In this document: one piece after another, positions 1 to 6,986 of the stretch | Layout of the letters: each line of letters opens with the position of its first letter | How positions within the stretch are numbered: the first letter of the stretch is position 1 | Source of the DNA: a virus | Direction: 5' to 3' (one strand) | IMG/VR virus record: IMGVR_UViG_3300009593_000154 | Coordinates: 1-20,994 of that record | Length of the DNA: 20,994 bases | Position numbers and translations under genes: made by a program | The notes under the pieces: model-generated | The model's database searches: none | The model's input: the letters and a program-made list of their open reading frames with translations, nothing else | Told to the model about the DNA's origin: nothing

Positions 1-417
1 AACTGTAATCGGACCTGCTGATACCCCATTTGTGCCACTTGGTATTGTTATATCTGCTGTAATCGAATTACCATTTGTTCTTATTATACTGTTATTCCCC
101 AGAAAAGGGTAGCGTGTATCTGATTCTGCTTTGGAATAACTATTAGCTATTGTGAAAGCATCATAAACAATTATCTCTACCACATCATTAAGGGAAGCTC
201 CTGTAACCAATACCATTGTTGTACCAGATGAAGCTGTATAATCTGTAGAAGGCTTTAATAATACCCCATTCTGAAAAACATCAACATATTCGGAGTCTGG
301 ATAAGAAAGCGAATTTGCATTGGCATCTGACCCACTAAACGAGGTCTGCCCTGCTGTGGCTTGGTATATAAACCTAGTCCTAACTCCTTGATTTGGGGCT
401 TTTCCTATATATGGCAT
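1..417 (-). CDS. Tail fibre protein, N-terminal part (runs off the left edge)
   Basis: The frame is open from an ATG at 417-415 to the window edge, giving 139 codons with no stop, so the C-terminus lies outside. The start is supported by AGGA 7 nt upstream (AGGATAACAATATG). The protein begins MPYIGKAPNQGVRTRFIYQA and continues with DVFQNGVLLKPSTDY and VEIIVYDAF. I know this N-terminal module from tail-fibre or structural proteins of marine phages, where it precedes variable C-terminal repeats. The predicted role is an external fibre part anchored through this N-terminal beta domain, with receptor binding outside the window. It is the last gene of the visible fibre cluster, 4 nt after the stop of the preceding 92-aa gene. 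The fibre assignment is inferred from family resemblance and context; the reading frame is certain. Confidence 0.85.
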   Translation of the reverse strand, partial: MPYIGKAPNQGVRTRFIYQATAGQTSFSGSDANANSLSYPDSEYVDVFQNGVLLKPSTDYTASSGTTMVLVTGASLNDVVEIIVYDAFTIANSYSKAESDTRYPFLGNNSIIRTNGNSITADITIPSGTNGVSAGPITV

Positions 418-421
418 ATTG

Positions 422-700
422 TTATCCTAATTTATTAGCTTTATCTCTAGCCACTCTGTCTTTATAGTCACCCCTTGCCACTACCAACTTTACAAAGTCA
501 GCTTGGTTGCTTGGGATTGGGTCAGTAAAAGAACTGTCGTTCATTAACTTAGTTGTCCACTCTCGTTGCATCCTTTTCCAACAGTTATTGATTTTACCTG
601 TCATTGCTTCTTGAACCCATGTGTTAATGTCCAACAAATCATTCTTTAGAATAGTCTGTTGAGTATCATCTACTTCTATTGTTAGTGTAAGTTTTGCCAT
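422..700 (-). CDS. Conserved small fibre-cluster protein, 92 aa
   Basis: The start is placed at the internal ATG (MAKLTLTIEV) rather than an upstream ATG at 739, because GAGGAGATAATA lies directly before it and the 13 extra residues of the longer form look like translated leader. The protein is small, soluble and charged, with a short beta-like N-terminus and a helical remainder containing DINTWVQEAM, KRMQREW and VVARGDYKDRVARDKA. I see no signal peptide, membrane segment or catalytic motif. Similar short proteins sit next to tail-fibre genes in marine phages, but I know of no established function. Its place between a C1q-like fibre-tip gene and a tail-fibre gene makes a role in fibre assembly or a minor tail role plausible; that is inference. 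Confidence 0.8.
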   Translation of the reverse strand: MAKLTLTIEVDDTQQTILKNDLLDINTWVQEAMTGKINNCWKRMQREWTTKLMNDSSFTDPIPSNQADFVKLVVARGDYKDRVARDKANKLG

Positions 701-739
701 TATTATCTCCTCTATGATAGGGTTATTTCGCCCTGACAA

Positions 740-1372
740 TTAACAGACTAAGTAGCCTGTAAAATGTAAAAATTCTGCGTCATTGTTTAATGTTGTCTGA
801 TTAGCCCCACCGTTTTGAGCAACTTGAGCTTTTGCTATATCACCTGAATCCATGTCTGCAAGAATTGAAAGACTAAACCCATGACTAGTATCACTACCTC
901 CATACAAGCTCATATTCATATACTTTAAGTATCTTCTATTAGATGTAAATATATCAATAAGATAATTAGTTGCACCAGTATCTAAATTTTGAAAAGGCAT
1001 ATTAATTGAAAGACAATATTTTCCATCTACAGGTGCAGTAAATTGGTTAGACCCAAAGTCTCCATTTACGTCAAATCTTTCACCATCAAAAGTTACTTGA
1101 GTAGTTGTACCTGCGTTCCAAGACAAAGCTGACCCAGTATTTGTAACACTAAAAGCAGGTTGCAAGGGCTTAGTAATAATCCCATTAGCATCAAAAACCA
1201 TGTGTGATGTAGTGCCTAACGCAGAGCCTAGACCTATAGTTAAGCTATCAGAACTATCGTCTAGTCCTATGTGAAAGTCTTGAGCATTGCCATCAAATAC
1301 AATAGCTGTATCATTAGCTGTGCCATCACCTAATGTGCCTAATCCACTTCCTCTAACTTTAGTTAAAGCCAC
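740..1372 (-). CDS. C1q-like fibre-tip / receptor-binding protein, 210 aa
   Basis: The start codon is GTG (1372-1370), preceded by AGGAG. Residues about 1-65 form a Gly/Asp/Thr-rich linker (LGDGTANDTAIVFDGNAQDF) of a type used to attach fibre domains. Residues about 70-210 look like a C1q/TNF-type jelly roll: KPLQPAFSV, then VTFDGERFDVNGDF, the FTAPVDGKYCLSI strand and a terminal FLHFTGYLVC strand. C1q-like domains trimerise and usually bind ligands, so host-receptor binding at a fibre tip is the natural reading. A second C1q-like protein (3048-3584) has the same hallmark strands but is otherwise divergent. The gene lies 9 nt after the stop of a chaperone-like gene (1382-1792), which may assist its assembly. 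The fold is inferred from motifs; receptor identity is unknown. Confidence 0.8.
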   Translation of the reverse strand: MALTKVRGSGLGTLGDGTANDTAIVFDGNAQDFHIGLDDSSDSLTIGLGSALGTTSHMVFDANGIITKPLQPAFSVTNTGSALSWNAGTTTQVTFDGERFDVNGDFGSNQFTAPVDGKYCLSINMPFQNLDTGATNYLIDIFTSNRRYLKYMNMSLYGGSDTSHGFSLSILADMDSGDIAKAQVAQNGGANQTTLNNDAEFLHFTGYLVC

Positions 1373-1381
1373 TTTCTACTC

Positions 1382-1792
1382 CTATGGTTTACTTGGGAAT
1401 GTTACACTACTCATGTCTAATGCACCATTACTATCTAGCTTTGGGTCAGAACTAGCAGGTAAATCTCTCAAGGCTTGTCTATAGGTTTTCATGTTGTTCG
1501 CCATAGTCACATCGCCTAACGCAGTCCAATCTGTTTCTGCCAGTAATCTATCTCGTTCTACACGAAGCAATCGCATTGGCTCACGGCTTTGCAATAACGT
1601 CTTTTCACCTGATACCTGCTCCCAGTTCACACCCCAGTCCTTTGGGTCAGAGCTTTCTATAGCTGTTCCATTACTATCTTCTCCTGTGACTTTGCGAAAC
1701 ATTGAGTTAAACTCTGCTTCGCTTGTAGGGTTTCCTCTAAGAACCCATTCTTTAATTCCTAAACTATTTAATGCTGTTGCGATTGATGTCAT
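1382..1792 (-). CDS. Tail-fibre assembly chaperone-like protein (Phage_tail_APC type), 136 aa
   Basis: The C-terminal half carries the signature of phage tail-assembly chaperone-like proteins: LRVERDRLLAETDW (residues about 76-89), then MKTYRQALRDLP (about 101-112), ending in a short SSVTFPSKP tail. The first 70 residues (SIATALNSLGIKEWVLRGN) are specific to this copy and may bind a partner. Family members are thought to help fold or trimerise fibre proteins; I infer that the clients are the adjacent C1q-like (740-1372) or MSTL-family (1789-2355) proteins. The ATG overlaps the stop of the upstream gene (ATGA), and GGAG precedes it by 8 nt. A shorter paralogue lies at 2804-3043 and shares the DW, YRQxLRD and SSVTFPxKP elements. 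Confidence 0.78.
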   Translation of the reverse strand: MTSIATALNSLGIKEWVLRGNPTSEAEFNSMFRKVTGEDSNGTAIESSDPKDWGVNWEQVSGEKTLLQSREPMRLLRVERDRLLAETDWTALGDVTMANNMKTYRQALRDLPASSDPKLDSNGALDMSSVTFPSKP

Positions 1793-2355
1793 TGTTTTAT
1801 CTCCATTACTGTAAGTTGTGACACACCTTGATGAGTGTAAGTTTGGTTATCATCTATTGGGGGACTATTGGTAACAATATAGGAAGACGATTGGTTTGTT
1901 TGACCTATTGATATTTTGTAAGTTATTGCACTTGTAGAGGAGGGTGAATCGATATATTGACCACTTGCGTTAGCCATTCTATAGGATTCATTATCTGTTT
2001 GACCAACAGTATTGGTACTAAACCAAACGGCTACTCTGTTACCAGAAAGATTAGAGTTAACTGCTATTTGTGTGCTATCCCTATACAATTTTACTCCAGA
2101 GTATCTCATTCCTTCATCTGTAGAACCTCCTGTGCTATTTTGACAAGACAAATTTATACTACAAGAAATATGGATTTTACTTGACGAAAATTTAGGAGTT
2201 ATTGCTATGCTCATAAAATCTGAAAAAGTTATTCCACTTACGGCTGTTATTGTATCACTCGTAACAGCTTGAACTTGAACTACAGAACCTGCAGGCATAG
2301 CCACAGTACCTGCCGTTGATTTACCCTGTATGGTATCTACTGTTAGTGTACTCAT
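1789..2355 (-). CDS. Virion/fibre protein of the MSTL family, copy 2 (188 aa)
   Basis: The start is set at MSTLTVDTIQGK (ATG 2355-2353), which has GGAG 8 nt upstream and overlaps the stop of the preceding gene as ATGA; an ATG 10 codons earlier (2385) lacks such support. The protein has an N-terminal VDTIQGK attachment-like segment, then a beta-rich domain: VVQVQAVTSD, SIAITPKFSSSKIHI, VKLYRDSTQI, STSAITYKISI and a final LTVMEIKQ strand. Copy 1 at 2352-2795 has the same element order with modest identity, so the two are tandem paralogues. I know this layout from marine phage structural proteins, but no molecular function is established. Context suggests a distal fibre or tip-decorating domain. 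No cysteine cluster or catalytic motif is visible. Confidence 0.78.
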   Translation of the reverse strand: MSTLTVDTIQGKSTAGTVAMPAGSVVQVQAVTSDTITAVSGITFSDFMSIAITPKFSSSKIHISCSINLSCQNSTGGSTDEGMRYSGVKLYRDSTQIAVNSNLSGNRVAVWFSTNTVGQTDNESYRMANASGQYIDSPSSTSAITYKISIGQTNQSSSYIVTNSPPIDDNQTYTHQGVSQLTVMEIKQ

Positions 2356-2795
2356 TGGGCAATCTCCATAAGAGTCATTGTACAAGCATTAAGAATTGGT
2401 GAATTAACTCCAACTGTCCCTGCACCATTTGTACGTTGTTGTGTCTTATAAGTTACTGAAGATGTAGTAGCAGGGCTGTCTAGTTTAGTAACATCTATAG
2501 TGCCATACCAATCTCCACCTTCACTCTCTCCAAAATATTGTTCTTCTAATGTAGTAGAATCTCTCACTAGACTCATTCTACCTGCACCATCAAGTGCTTT
2601 AGCTTGTTGATGAACCAAAACAAGTATTTTATTATTTGTAGATACGGGAGTTATTGATGCTGTCAATCCAGTATCTGCCATACTTGAACTTGTGCTTGTA
2701 GTTTCAGTTCCATAATCAACGCTTACAACCTGCACCACATACCTATTCGTACCTGCTGTCTGTCCTTGTAAGTTGTCTACTCTTAATGTACTCAT
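2352..2795 (-). CDS. Virion/fibre protein of the MSTL family, copy 1 (147 aa)
   Basis: The protein begins MSTLRVDNLQGQ and shows the same beta-rich plan as its downstream neighbour: VVQVVSVDYGTE, LTASITPVSTNNKILVLV, MSLVRDSTTLEE, TTSSVTYKTQQ, ending TMTLMEIAQ. It is about 40 residues shorter than copy 2, mainly in the middle loops. AGGA lies 7 nt before the ATG. The stop overlaps the start of copy 2 by ATGA, so the two are probably translationally coupled and made in similar amounts. The arrangement points to tandem duplication followed by divergence, as expected of receptor-facing domains under diversifying selection. The virion/fibre role is inferred from family resemblance and position. 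Confidence 0.78.
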   Translation of the reverse strand: MSTLRVDNLQGQTAGTNRYVVQVVSVDYGTETTSTSSSMADTGLTASITPVSTNNKILVLVHQQAKALDGAGRMSLVRDSTTLEEQYFGESEGGDWYGTIDVTKLDSPATTSSVTYKTQQRTNGAGTVGVNSPILNACTMTLMEIAQ

Positions 2796-2803
2796 TGTTT
2801 ATC

Positions 2804-3043
2804 CTATGACGGTTTAGTAGGGAAGGTTACAGATGATATATCAATGTGAGGTCCATCTTGTTTAATGGTAGCTACATCAATAGTCTTAGTCATATCTCTC
2901 AAAGATTGTCTGTATGTTTTCCATTCAGCTTTTTTACTATCAGATAAAGGACTATCATTAGCTTGAGTCCAATCAGAATCAGTTAATCTTCTATTTCTTT
3001 CGTACCTTAAATCTTGCATTTTATATTCGTCTGTAAGTGCCAT
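2804..3043 (-). CDS. Short tail-assembly chaperone-like protein, 79 aa
   Basis: This is essentially only the core of the chaperone-like domain: LRYERNRRLTDSDWTQ (residues about 12-27), WKTYRQSLRDM (about 41-51) and a C-terminal IDISSVTFPTKPS tail. It matches the C-terminal half of the 136-aa paralogue at 1382-1792, including the terminal SSVTFP(S/T)KP, but lacks that protein's 70-residue N-terminal part. AGGA precedes the ATG by 7 nt. It sits between a C1q-like gene (3048-3584) and an MSTL-family gene (2352-2795), the mirror arrangement of the other copy. I infer a helper for folding or attachment of the adjacent fibre-tip proteins. Confidence 0.75.
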   Translation of the reverse strand: MALTDEYKMQDLRYERNRRLTDSDWTQANDSPLSDSKKAEWKTYRQSLRDMTKTIDVATIKQDGPHIDISSVTFPTKPS

Positions 3044-3047
3044 ATCT

Positions 3048-3584
3048 TTATCCTATTAAATGTCCTTCAAAGTGAGAATATAAAGTATTGTTTTCTGAGT
3101 AGTATGAATTAGCAGTATCAGAACCATGATAAATATAAACACCAACTTGGGTGCTTGCTGTAAGTTCAGCAGTACAATTAGTTATCTGTGTCCCACTCCG
3201 AGCAGTAACATTGTTTGACTTATAAGTATGAGAAAGGAAAGTGGATTCATCAGTAGCAGGATTTGTAGTGCCAGTAACTATTGTTAGTCTAGCATTTCCT
3301 CCATCTGTGTGCATATAAACTCTTGCTGAGAAAAAATACAATCCGTCTACAGGACAAGTAAATCGGTATGTTGATGTATTGTAATTTCCACCAATATCAT
3401 ATTTCTCTGCGTTATAGGCTACAATTTGATGTTGTGCATGAGTTACTTCTGTCCATGCTGAAGACGCATTATTATATGCTCTAAAGGCAGGTCTTGCAGG
3501 AGTTAATACTCTTCCTGTGCTATCAATAGTCTGAGCCAAAGTGCCATTTGTATGCTTTATACTTTGTACTAATAAATTGCTCAT
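3048..3584 (-). CDS. C1q-like fibre-tip / receptor-binding protein, 178 aa
   Basis: Residues 1-28 form a short attachment segment (MSNLLVQSIKHTNGTL). Residues about 30-178 are C1q-like: ARPAFRAYN, KYDIGGNYN, a YRFTCPVDGLYFFSARVYM strand pair and the closing YSHFEGHLIG strand. The protein is predicted to trimerise as a jelly roll and bind a cell-surface ligand. It is the second such protein in the cassette; the copy at 740-1372 has a longer linker and different loops, so the two could recognise different receptors. The ATG overlaps the TGA of the preceding gene (ATGA) and has no clear ribosome-binding site of its own, so translation probably depends on coupling to the 149-aa gene upstream. Confidence 0.8.
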   Translation of the reverse strand: MSNLLVQSIKHTNGTLAQTIDSTGRVLTPARPAFRAYNNASSAWTEVTHAQHQIVAYNAEKYDIGGNYNTSTYRFTCPVDGLYFFSARVYMHTDGGNARLTIVTGTTNPATDESTFLSHTYKSNNVTARSGTQITNCTAELTASTQVGVYIYHGSDTANSYYSENNTLYSHFEGHLIG

Positions 3585-4030
3585 ATGATTGCTAAGTTGC
3601 CCCCTGAGTTTACTGTAACTGTAATCCCACTCGTAATGCCAACAGGACCTGTAACTGTAGCGTTTTCCGTAGCTTCTATCGTTGTACTAACATCTATTGT
3701 CTGAGAGTTAATCCTAAACATACCCCCATGCTTAAAATTACCCTTGTTTGTTTCTGGTGGCACAACAGAACTGTCAGCTAATCCCAGGTAGTTTACAAAG
3801 ATATTACTTGTGCCAGAAGAAGGTGCTTCTGAAAACACGAGGCTTGTACCACCTGTTATAGAATAAGCAGAGCTATCTTGAACAACGCCATCTACTGATA
3901 CAAGGACATCTTGTACGTTTCCTACGTTATTGGTCAAAGTAAATGCTGTGGCACTCCCATCGCCATTAAAACGCTGTACAGAGGGTATATCATGGAAGTT
4001 TGCTGAAACCGTATTACCGATGTATGCCAT
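3581..4030 (-). CDS. Tail-fibre-like structural protein, 149 aa
   Basis: The N-terminus MAYIGNTVSANFHDIPSVQR and the following block (FTLTNNVGNVQDVLVSVDGVVQ, then AYSITGGTSLVF and NIFVNYLG) match the beta-rich connector module found at the start of marine phage tail fibres. Unlike a typical fibre, the protein then ends quickly with a short domain (FKHGGMFRINSQTIDVSTTI) and a repetitive tail of the form TVTGPVGITSGITVTVNSGG. GGAG lies 8 nt before the ATG. It may be an adaptor joining distal tips (the C1q-like and MSTL-family proteins) to the particle, since its N-terminal module resembles those that anchor fibres. The stop overlaps the start of the next gene. Function is inferred from family and position. 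Confidence 0.78.
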   Translation of the reverse strand: MAYIGNTVSANFHDIPSVQRFNGDGSATAFTLTNNVGNVQDVLVSVDGVVQDSSAYSITGGTSLVFSEAPSSGTSNIFVNYLGLADSSVVPPETNKGNFKHGGMFRINSQTIDVSTTIEATENATVTGPVGITSGITVTVNSGGNLAII

Positions 4031-4359
4031 TAGGTGATCTCCATTATGCTTGCTACTGTATCTAAACTATTAGCCGTATTAGACGAAACTTGCAATGTAT
4101 GACCTGCCTCCATAATAATCTTGTTTCCTGCCATATACTCAAATGACGACCCAGAAGGTATCGGTATGTTTTTAGCAAGAAACACAGACTGTCCCGTGTT
4201 TAATTTTATATCAGCAGTTATTTGGCTTGTTGTTGTATTGGCTAACGTCAACCCTATAACAACCGTAGTTGTACTCGAAGGGGTAGTATACACACTTACT
4301 AACGCATTAGCAGAGGTATTTGCTCCGCTGTACACTTTGTTTTTAAAGGTATTAGCCAT
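4030..4359 (-). CDS. Small beta-rich virion protein, 109 aa
   Basis: The protein has an Ala/Thr/Ser-rich beta-sandwich pattern: SANALVSVYTTPSSTTTVVIGLTLAN, QITADIKLNTG, FLAKNIPIPSGSSFEYM, GNKIIMEAGHTLQVSS. Proteins of this size and pattern occur in marine myo- and podoviruses as structural proteins of unknown placement. It has no signal peptide, cysteines or catalytic motif. AGGAG is well placed before the ATG. It overlaps the next gene by one base (TAATG) and follows a 150-aa protein of similar composition. A fibre-base or capsid-decorating role is plausible; the sequence does not decide between them. Confidence 0.72.
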   Translation of the reverse strand: MANTFKNKVYSGANTSANALVSVYTTPSSTTTVVIGLTLANTTTSQITADIKLNTGQSVFLAKNIPIPSGSSFEYMAGNKIIMEAGHTLQVSSNTANSLDTVASIMEIT

Positions 4360-4368
4360 TATCTACTC

Positions 4369-4821
4369 CTACGCTACATCATCTAAGAGAGCCGCTACTA
4401 TACAATCTACTGTTCCAGATGATGATACTGCGTGAATAGCCCCTACCGTAGTTTTAGGTAATCTAGCACAAAAAAACTCATTTTGCCCAATATGTATACT
4501 AGCCGTGTCGGTAGAAGAAGGGGTGCTACCATCTATTGTAACGTATATACTAGCCGCAGAACTATTAACATTTTTTATAAATAAACACATTACCAAGTCG
4601 TTAGCGTGGATAGCAGTAGTAGCTGTTTCTGCATTCACGGCTGTGTAATCTAAAAAATCTCCAACCATTAAATCATCGTCACCTGTATCTACACTAGACA
4701 ATTTGTAGTACCATTTTTCAGTTGTGTCAGCAGGACTTACTGTCATTGTCGAAGTAAACACCTTTTGTATTTCATCAGGCAATCCTTGTACCTGTATTGT
4801 TGCTATTGCGTCATCTGCCAT
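4369..4821 (-). CDS. Beta-rich virion protein, 150 aa
   Basis: It starts MADDAIATIQVQGLPDEIQK with GGAG 8 nt upstream. The body alternates short polar strands, such as TEKWYYKLSSVD, LMVGDFLDYTAV, DLVMCLFIKNVNSSAASIYV and IHIGQNEFFCARLPKTTVGA. The two halves have the look of a single compact beta domain like those found between fibre genes in marine phages. Its acidic N-terminus and single-domain length resemble the 109-aa protein that follows 9 nt downstream. No enzymatic motif is visible. I call it a virion structural protein because all neighbours on both sides are structural; the exact location in the particle is unknown. Confidence 0.72.
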   Translation of the reverse strand: MADDAIATIQVQGLPDEIQKVFTSTMTVSPADTTEKWYYKLSSVDTGDDDLMVGDFLDYTAVNAETATTAIHANDLVMCLFIKNVNSSAASIYVTIDGSTPSSTDTASIHIGQNEFFCARLPKTTVGAIHAVSSSGTVDCIVAALLDDVA

Positions 4822-4836
4822 GTCTATTCTCCTTTA

Positions 4837-6333
4837 CTATCCAAGGGCAATCGCTAATGCGGTGGATTCGTCTCCAATAACTGTATTTAAAGCTGTTCCA
4901 TTTACAGTTATCGCATCTGCTTCTAATGTTCCATCTATGTCGGCATCTCCACTAATGTCTAAACTTGTTGCGTCTACTTCACCTGCTACGGTGAGTACCC
5001 CACTAGCAACTGTCATTAAATCTGTATCGCTTGTATGTCCTATAGTTGTGCCATTTATAATTACGTTATCTACTGTGAGGGTCGTCAGCGTTCCTACTGA
5101 CGTAATGTTAGATTGAGCTGCTCCAGTAACTGTTGCCGCAGTTCCACTGGCGTTTCCTGTTACATTTCCTGTTAAGTTGCCTTCTACATTTGCTACGATT
5201 GTGCCAGTAGTCATATCAAGGTTTCCTGTGCTACTTGCGTTATCTGTAGTAGTACCTAATGCAAACTTATCTTCTGACTCATCCCACATAAACAAAGCAT
5301 CATTACCTGTTGATCCCCTTTGTATAATTATTCCACAATCATTTGAATTAGAACCTGCTCCACTGTTTAACTCTAATAAACTATCTTTTACGGTAGTGTT
5401 TGTAGTATCGATAGTTGTTGTTGTTCCGTTAACTGTTAGATTTCCTCCTATCGTAACATTGTCTGTCACTGTGACACTATCCACATAGGAGTCTTTAAAC
5501 CTAACACTAGTCGAACCCAAATCAACATCACTATCAGTTTCAGGACCTAGAATACCGTCTGCCACATACACTTGCTCTGCATTGGAAGCAAAGAAATGTA
5601 TTTCATTTGCTGTTTCAAAATCTATCTTTGTTTCATCATCTTCACCAATCTTTATGTCTGTAGCCAATAAAGACGTTATTCCTGTTTGAGCCGCATCCAC
5701 AGCTAATGTTACTGTTGTTGATGTTGCACTTGAGGCTAGACCTGTACCACCTGCAATGGTTAATGACTCGCTGTCTAAGTCAATATCAATCGTACCACTA
5801 TCAGAAGCAACGTCTAAATCCTGTGCTGTTACCTGTGCGTCAACATATGCCTTAACAGACTGCTGACTTGGTATACCTGTGGCACTGTTAGAATCCATGC
5901 CGTCTTCATCCACAAAACTTTTGCCATCTAGAATATTTAACTCAGCAGCCGTTGAAGTAACAGCCGTACTATTTATTTTTAAGGAAGGAACATCTACTGC
6001 GTTAGAGGCATCTTTATAAACAACCTTAGTAGCAGGAAGTGTAATAAATACGTCTTTTGTTCCTGCACCTAAGTTAACTCTATTATTACTGTTTGAACTT
6101 GCTATTACATTACCATCGGTTCTTGCTATAGTAGTTCCAGATGAGGTAAATGTACCTAACCCGACTTCAAAGTCATTATTAGTATTATCAACAATCGCAT
6201 AATATGTTGTATCCGAGTTAGATAGATTTGCGGTAAAAGTCTCAAAATTTGCTACAGCACCTAAAAGAGATATCGTTCCTGTACCTGTGGTAGTGGTGGT
6301 TTCTCGTACTCTATCTGCAATCTTTAATGCCAT
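4837..6333 (-). CDS. Long repetitive tail-fibre-like protein, 498 aa
   Basis: The N-terminus MALKIADRVRETTTTTGTGT, with FEVGLGTFTSSGTTIART and KDVFITLPATKVVYKD, matches a module I know from many marine phage fibres. The remaining protein is low-complexity beta-helix or triple-beta-like sequence: TAAELNILDGK (about residue 130), VDLGSTSVRFKDSYVDSV, NVTIGGNLTVNG, then NLTGNVTGNASGTAATVTGA and a run of short DADIDGTLEADAI-type turns. Such repeats form rod-like trimers. Many relatives continue to a C-terminal self-cleaving chaperone (peptidase S74/IMC type); here the protein stops at STALAIALG without one. Folding help may come from the chaperone-like proteins further down the operon. AAGGA lies 7 nt before the ATG. 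Confidence 0.82.
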   Translation of the reverse strand: MALKIADRVRETTTTTGTGTISLLGAVANFETFTANLSNSDTTYYAIVDNTNNDFEVGLGTFTSSGTTIARTDGNVIASSNSNNRVNLGAGTKDVFITLPATKVVYKDASNAVDVPSLKINSTAVTSTAAELNILDGKSFVDEDGMDSNSATGIPSQQSVKAYVDAQVTAQDLDVASDSGTIDIDLDSESLTIAGGTGLASSATSTTVTLAVDAAQTGITSLLATDIKIGEDDETKIDFETANEIHFFASNAEQVYVADGILGPETDSDVDLGSTSVRFKDSYVDSVTVTDNVTIGGNLTVNGTTTTIDTTNTTVKDSLLELNSGAGSNSNDCGIIIQRGSTGNDALFMWDESEDKFALGTTTDNASSTGNLDMTTGTIVANVEGNLTGNVTGNASGTAATVTGAAQSNITSVGTLTTLTVDNVIINGTTIGHTSDTDLMTVASGVLTVAGEVDATSLDISGDADIDGTLEADAITVNGTALNTVIGDESTALAIALG

Positions 6334-6986
6334 TAGGCTATCCTTATTATTGCGTTACTTGCATCTGCTGCAGGGAAAACAACTGTAAAATCTCCTGAAG
6401 ACGATGTTTTATCTGCTCCAAAGTCTAAAACACATACTGATGGGTAATATAAAGTACCTGAAACATTCTTCTGCACCGAACTGTTGTATATCAACGCTCC
6501 CCTTGCTGTAATTGATGCAGAACTCCAGGTAACGTCTGAAAAATCCGTAAGAGCAGTGGTACTAGATGTTGTAGGAGTGACGTTTGTCAAAGCTCCCCCT
6601 GCCGCATCGTAATTTGTTCCTGATACTTCGTTACTTGTTGTATACCCTATCGTATCCGCTGCCAAACTTGCGCTGCTTGTATATAATGCAATTTTAAAGG
6701 TATCTCCTGAAAAAGTAGTACTTTGGTTACTTGCCGAAGCCGATGCGGTGTCAGTCATTTCAAAAGTTGTGGCATTAGTAATAGATAAAACTCTAGTACT
6801 GGTCTGGGTTTCTCCAGAAGAAACAATATTCATCCCCCTATGAATAGTTGCTGTACTATCCATAGTTGCTGTTCTATCGCCACTTGTATAATCACAAGAA
6901 GAATCTGAAACATTTGCTGAAAAGATGTGCATCCCCTGCATTAACTCTTTTTTAAAGGACGTACACATTGCTTGAGTTATAGCCAT
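6333..6986 (-). CDS. Marine-phage structural protein with an inserted beta module, 217 aa
   Basis: The ends belong to a family common in marine phages: MAITQAMCTSFKKEL at the start, then TFKIALYTSSASL, a TARGALIYNSS strand, VLDFGADKTSSSGDFTVVFP and a terminal AIIRIA. In relatives I remember, the first helix leads almost directly into FKIALYTSSA. Here about 68 residues (25-92) intervene, containing TATMDSTATIHRGMNIVSSG and RVLSITNATTFEMTDTA, which resembles a stand-alone adhesin-type repeat of other phage proteins. I read this as a domain insertion. AAGGAG lies 7 nt upstream of the ATG, and both ends overlap neighbouring genes by one base. It is probably a virion surface or tail protein. Confidence 0.78.
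   Translation of the reverse strand: MAITQAMCTSFKKELMQGMHIFSANVSDSSCDYTSGDRTATMDSTATIHRGMNIVSSGETQTSTRVLSITNATTFEMTDTASASASNQSTTFSGDTFKIALYTSSASLAADTIGYTTSNEVSGTNYDAAGGALTNVTPTTSSTTALTDFSDVTWSSASITARGALIYNSSVQKNVSGTLYYPSVCVLDFGADKTSSSGDFTVVFPAADASNAIIRIA

Noticed and set aside
1789-2385. Longer start (ATG 2385) for the second MSTL-family gene
   Set aside because: The ten extra residues look like translated tail of the preceding gene, while ATG 2355 has GGAG at good spacing and aligns with the paralogue's MSTL start.
1789-2795. The two MSTL-family genes as one gene broken by a frameshift
   Set aside because: Both copies start with MSTL and end with an equivalent MEI(K/A)Q strand, so they are complete tandem paralogues joined by an ATGA overlap.
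4121-5116. Plus-strand frames of 104 and 130 aa opposite virion genes
   Set aside because: They are antisense to well-supported beta-rich proteins with AGGAG sites; no start signals or family resemblance.
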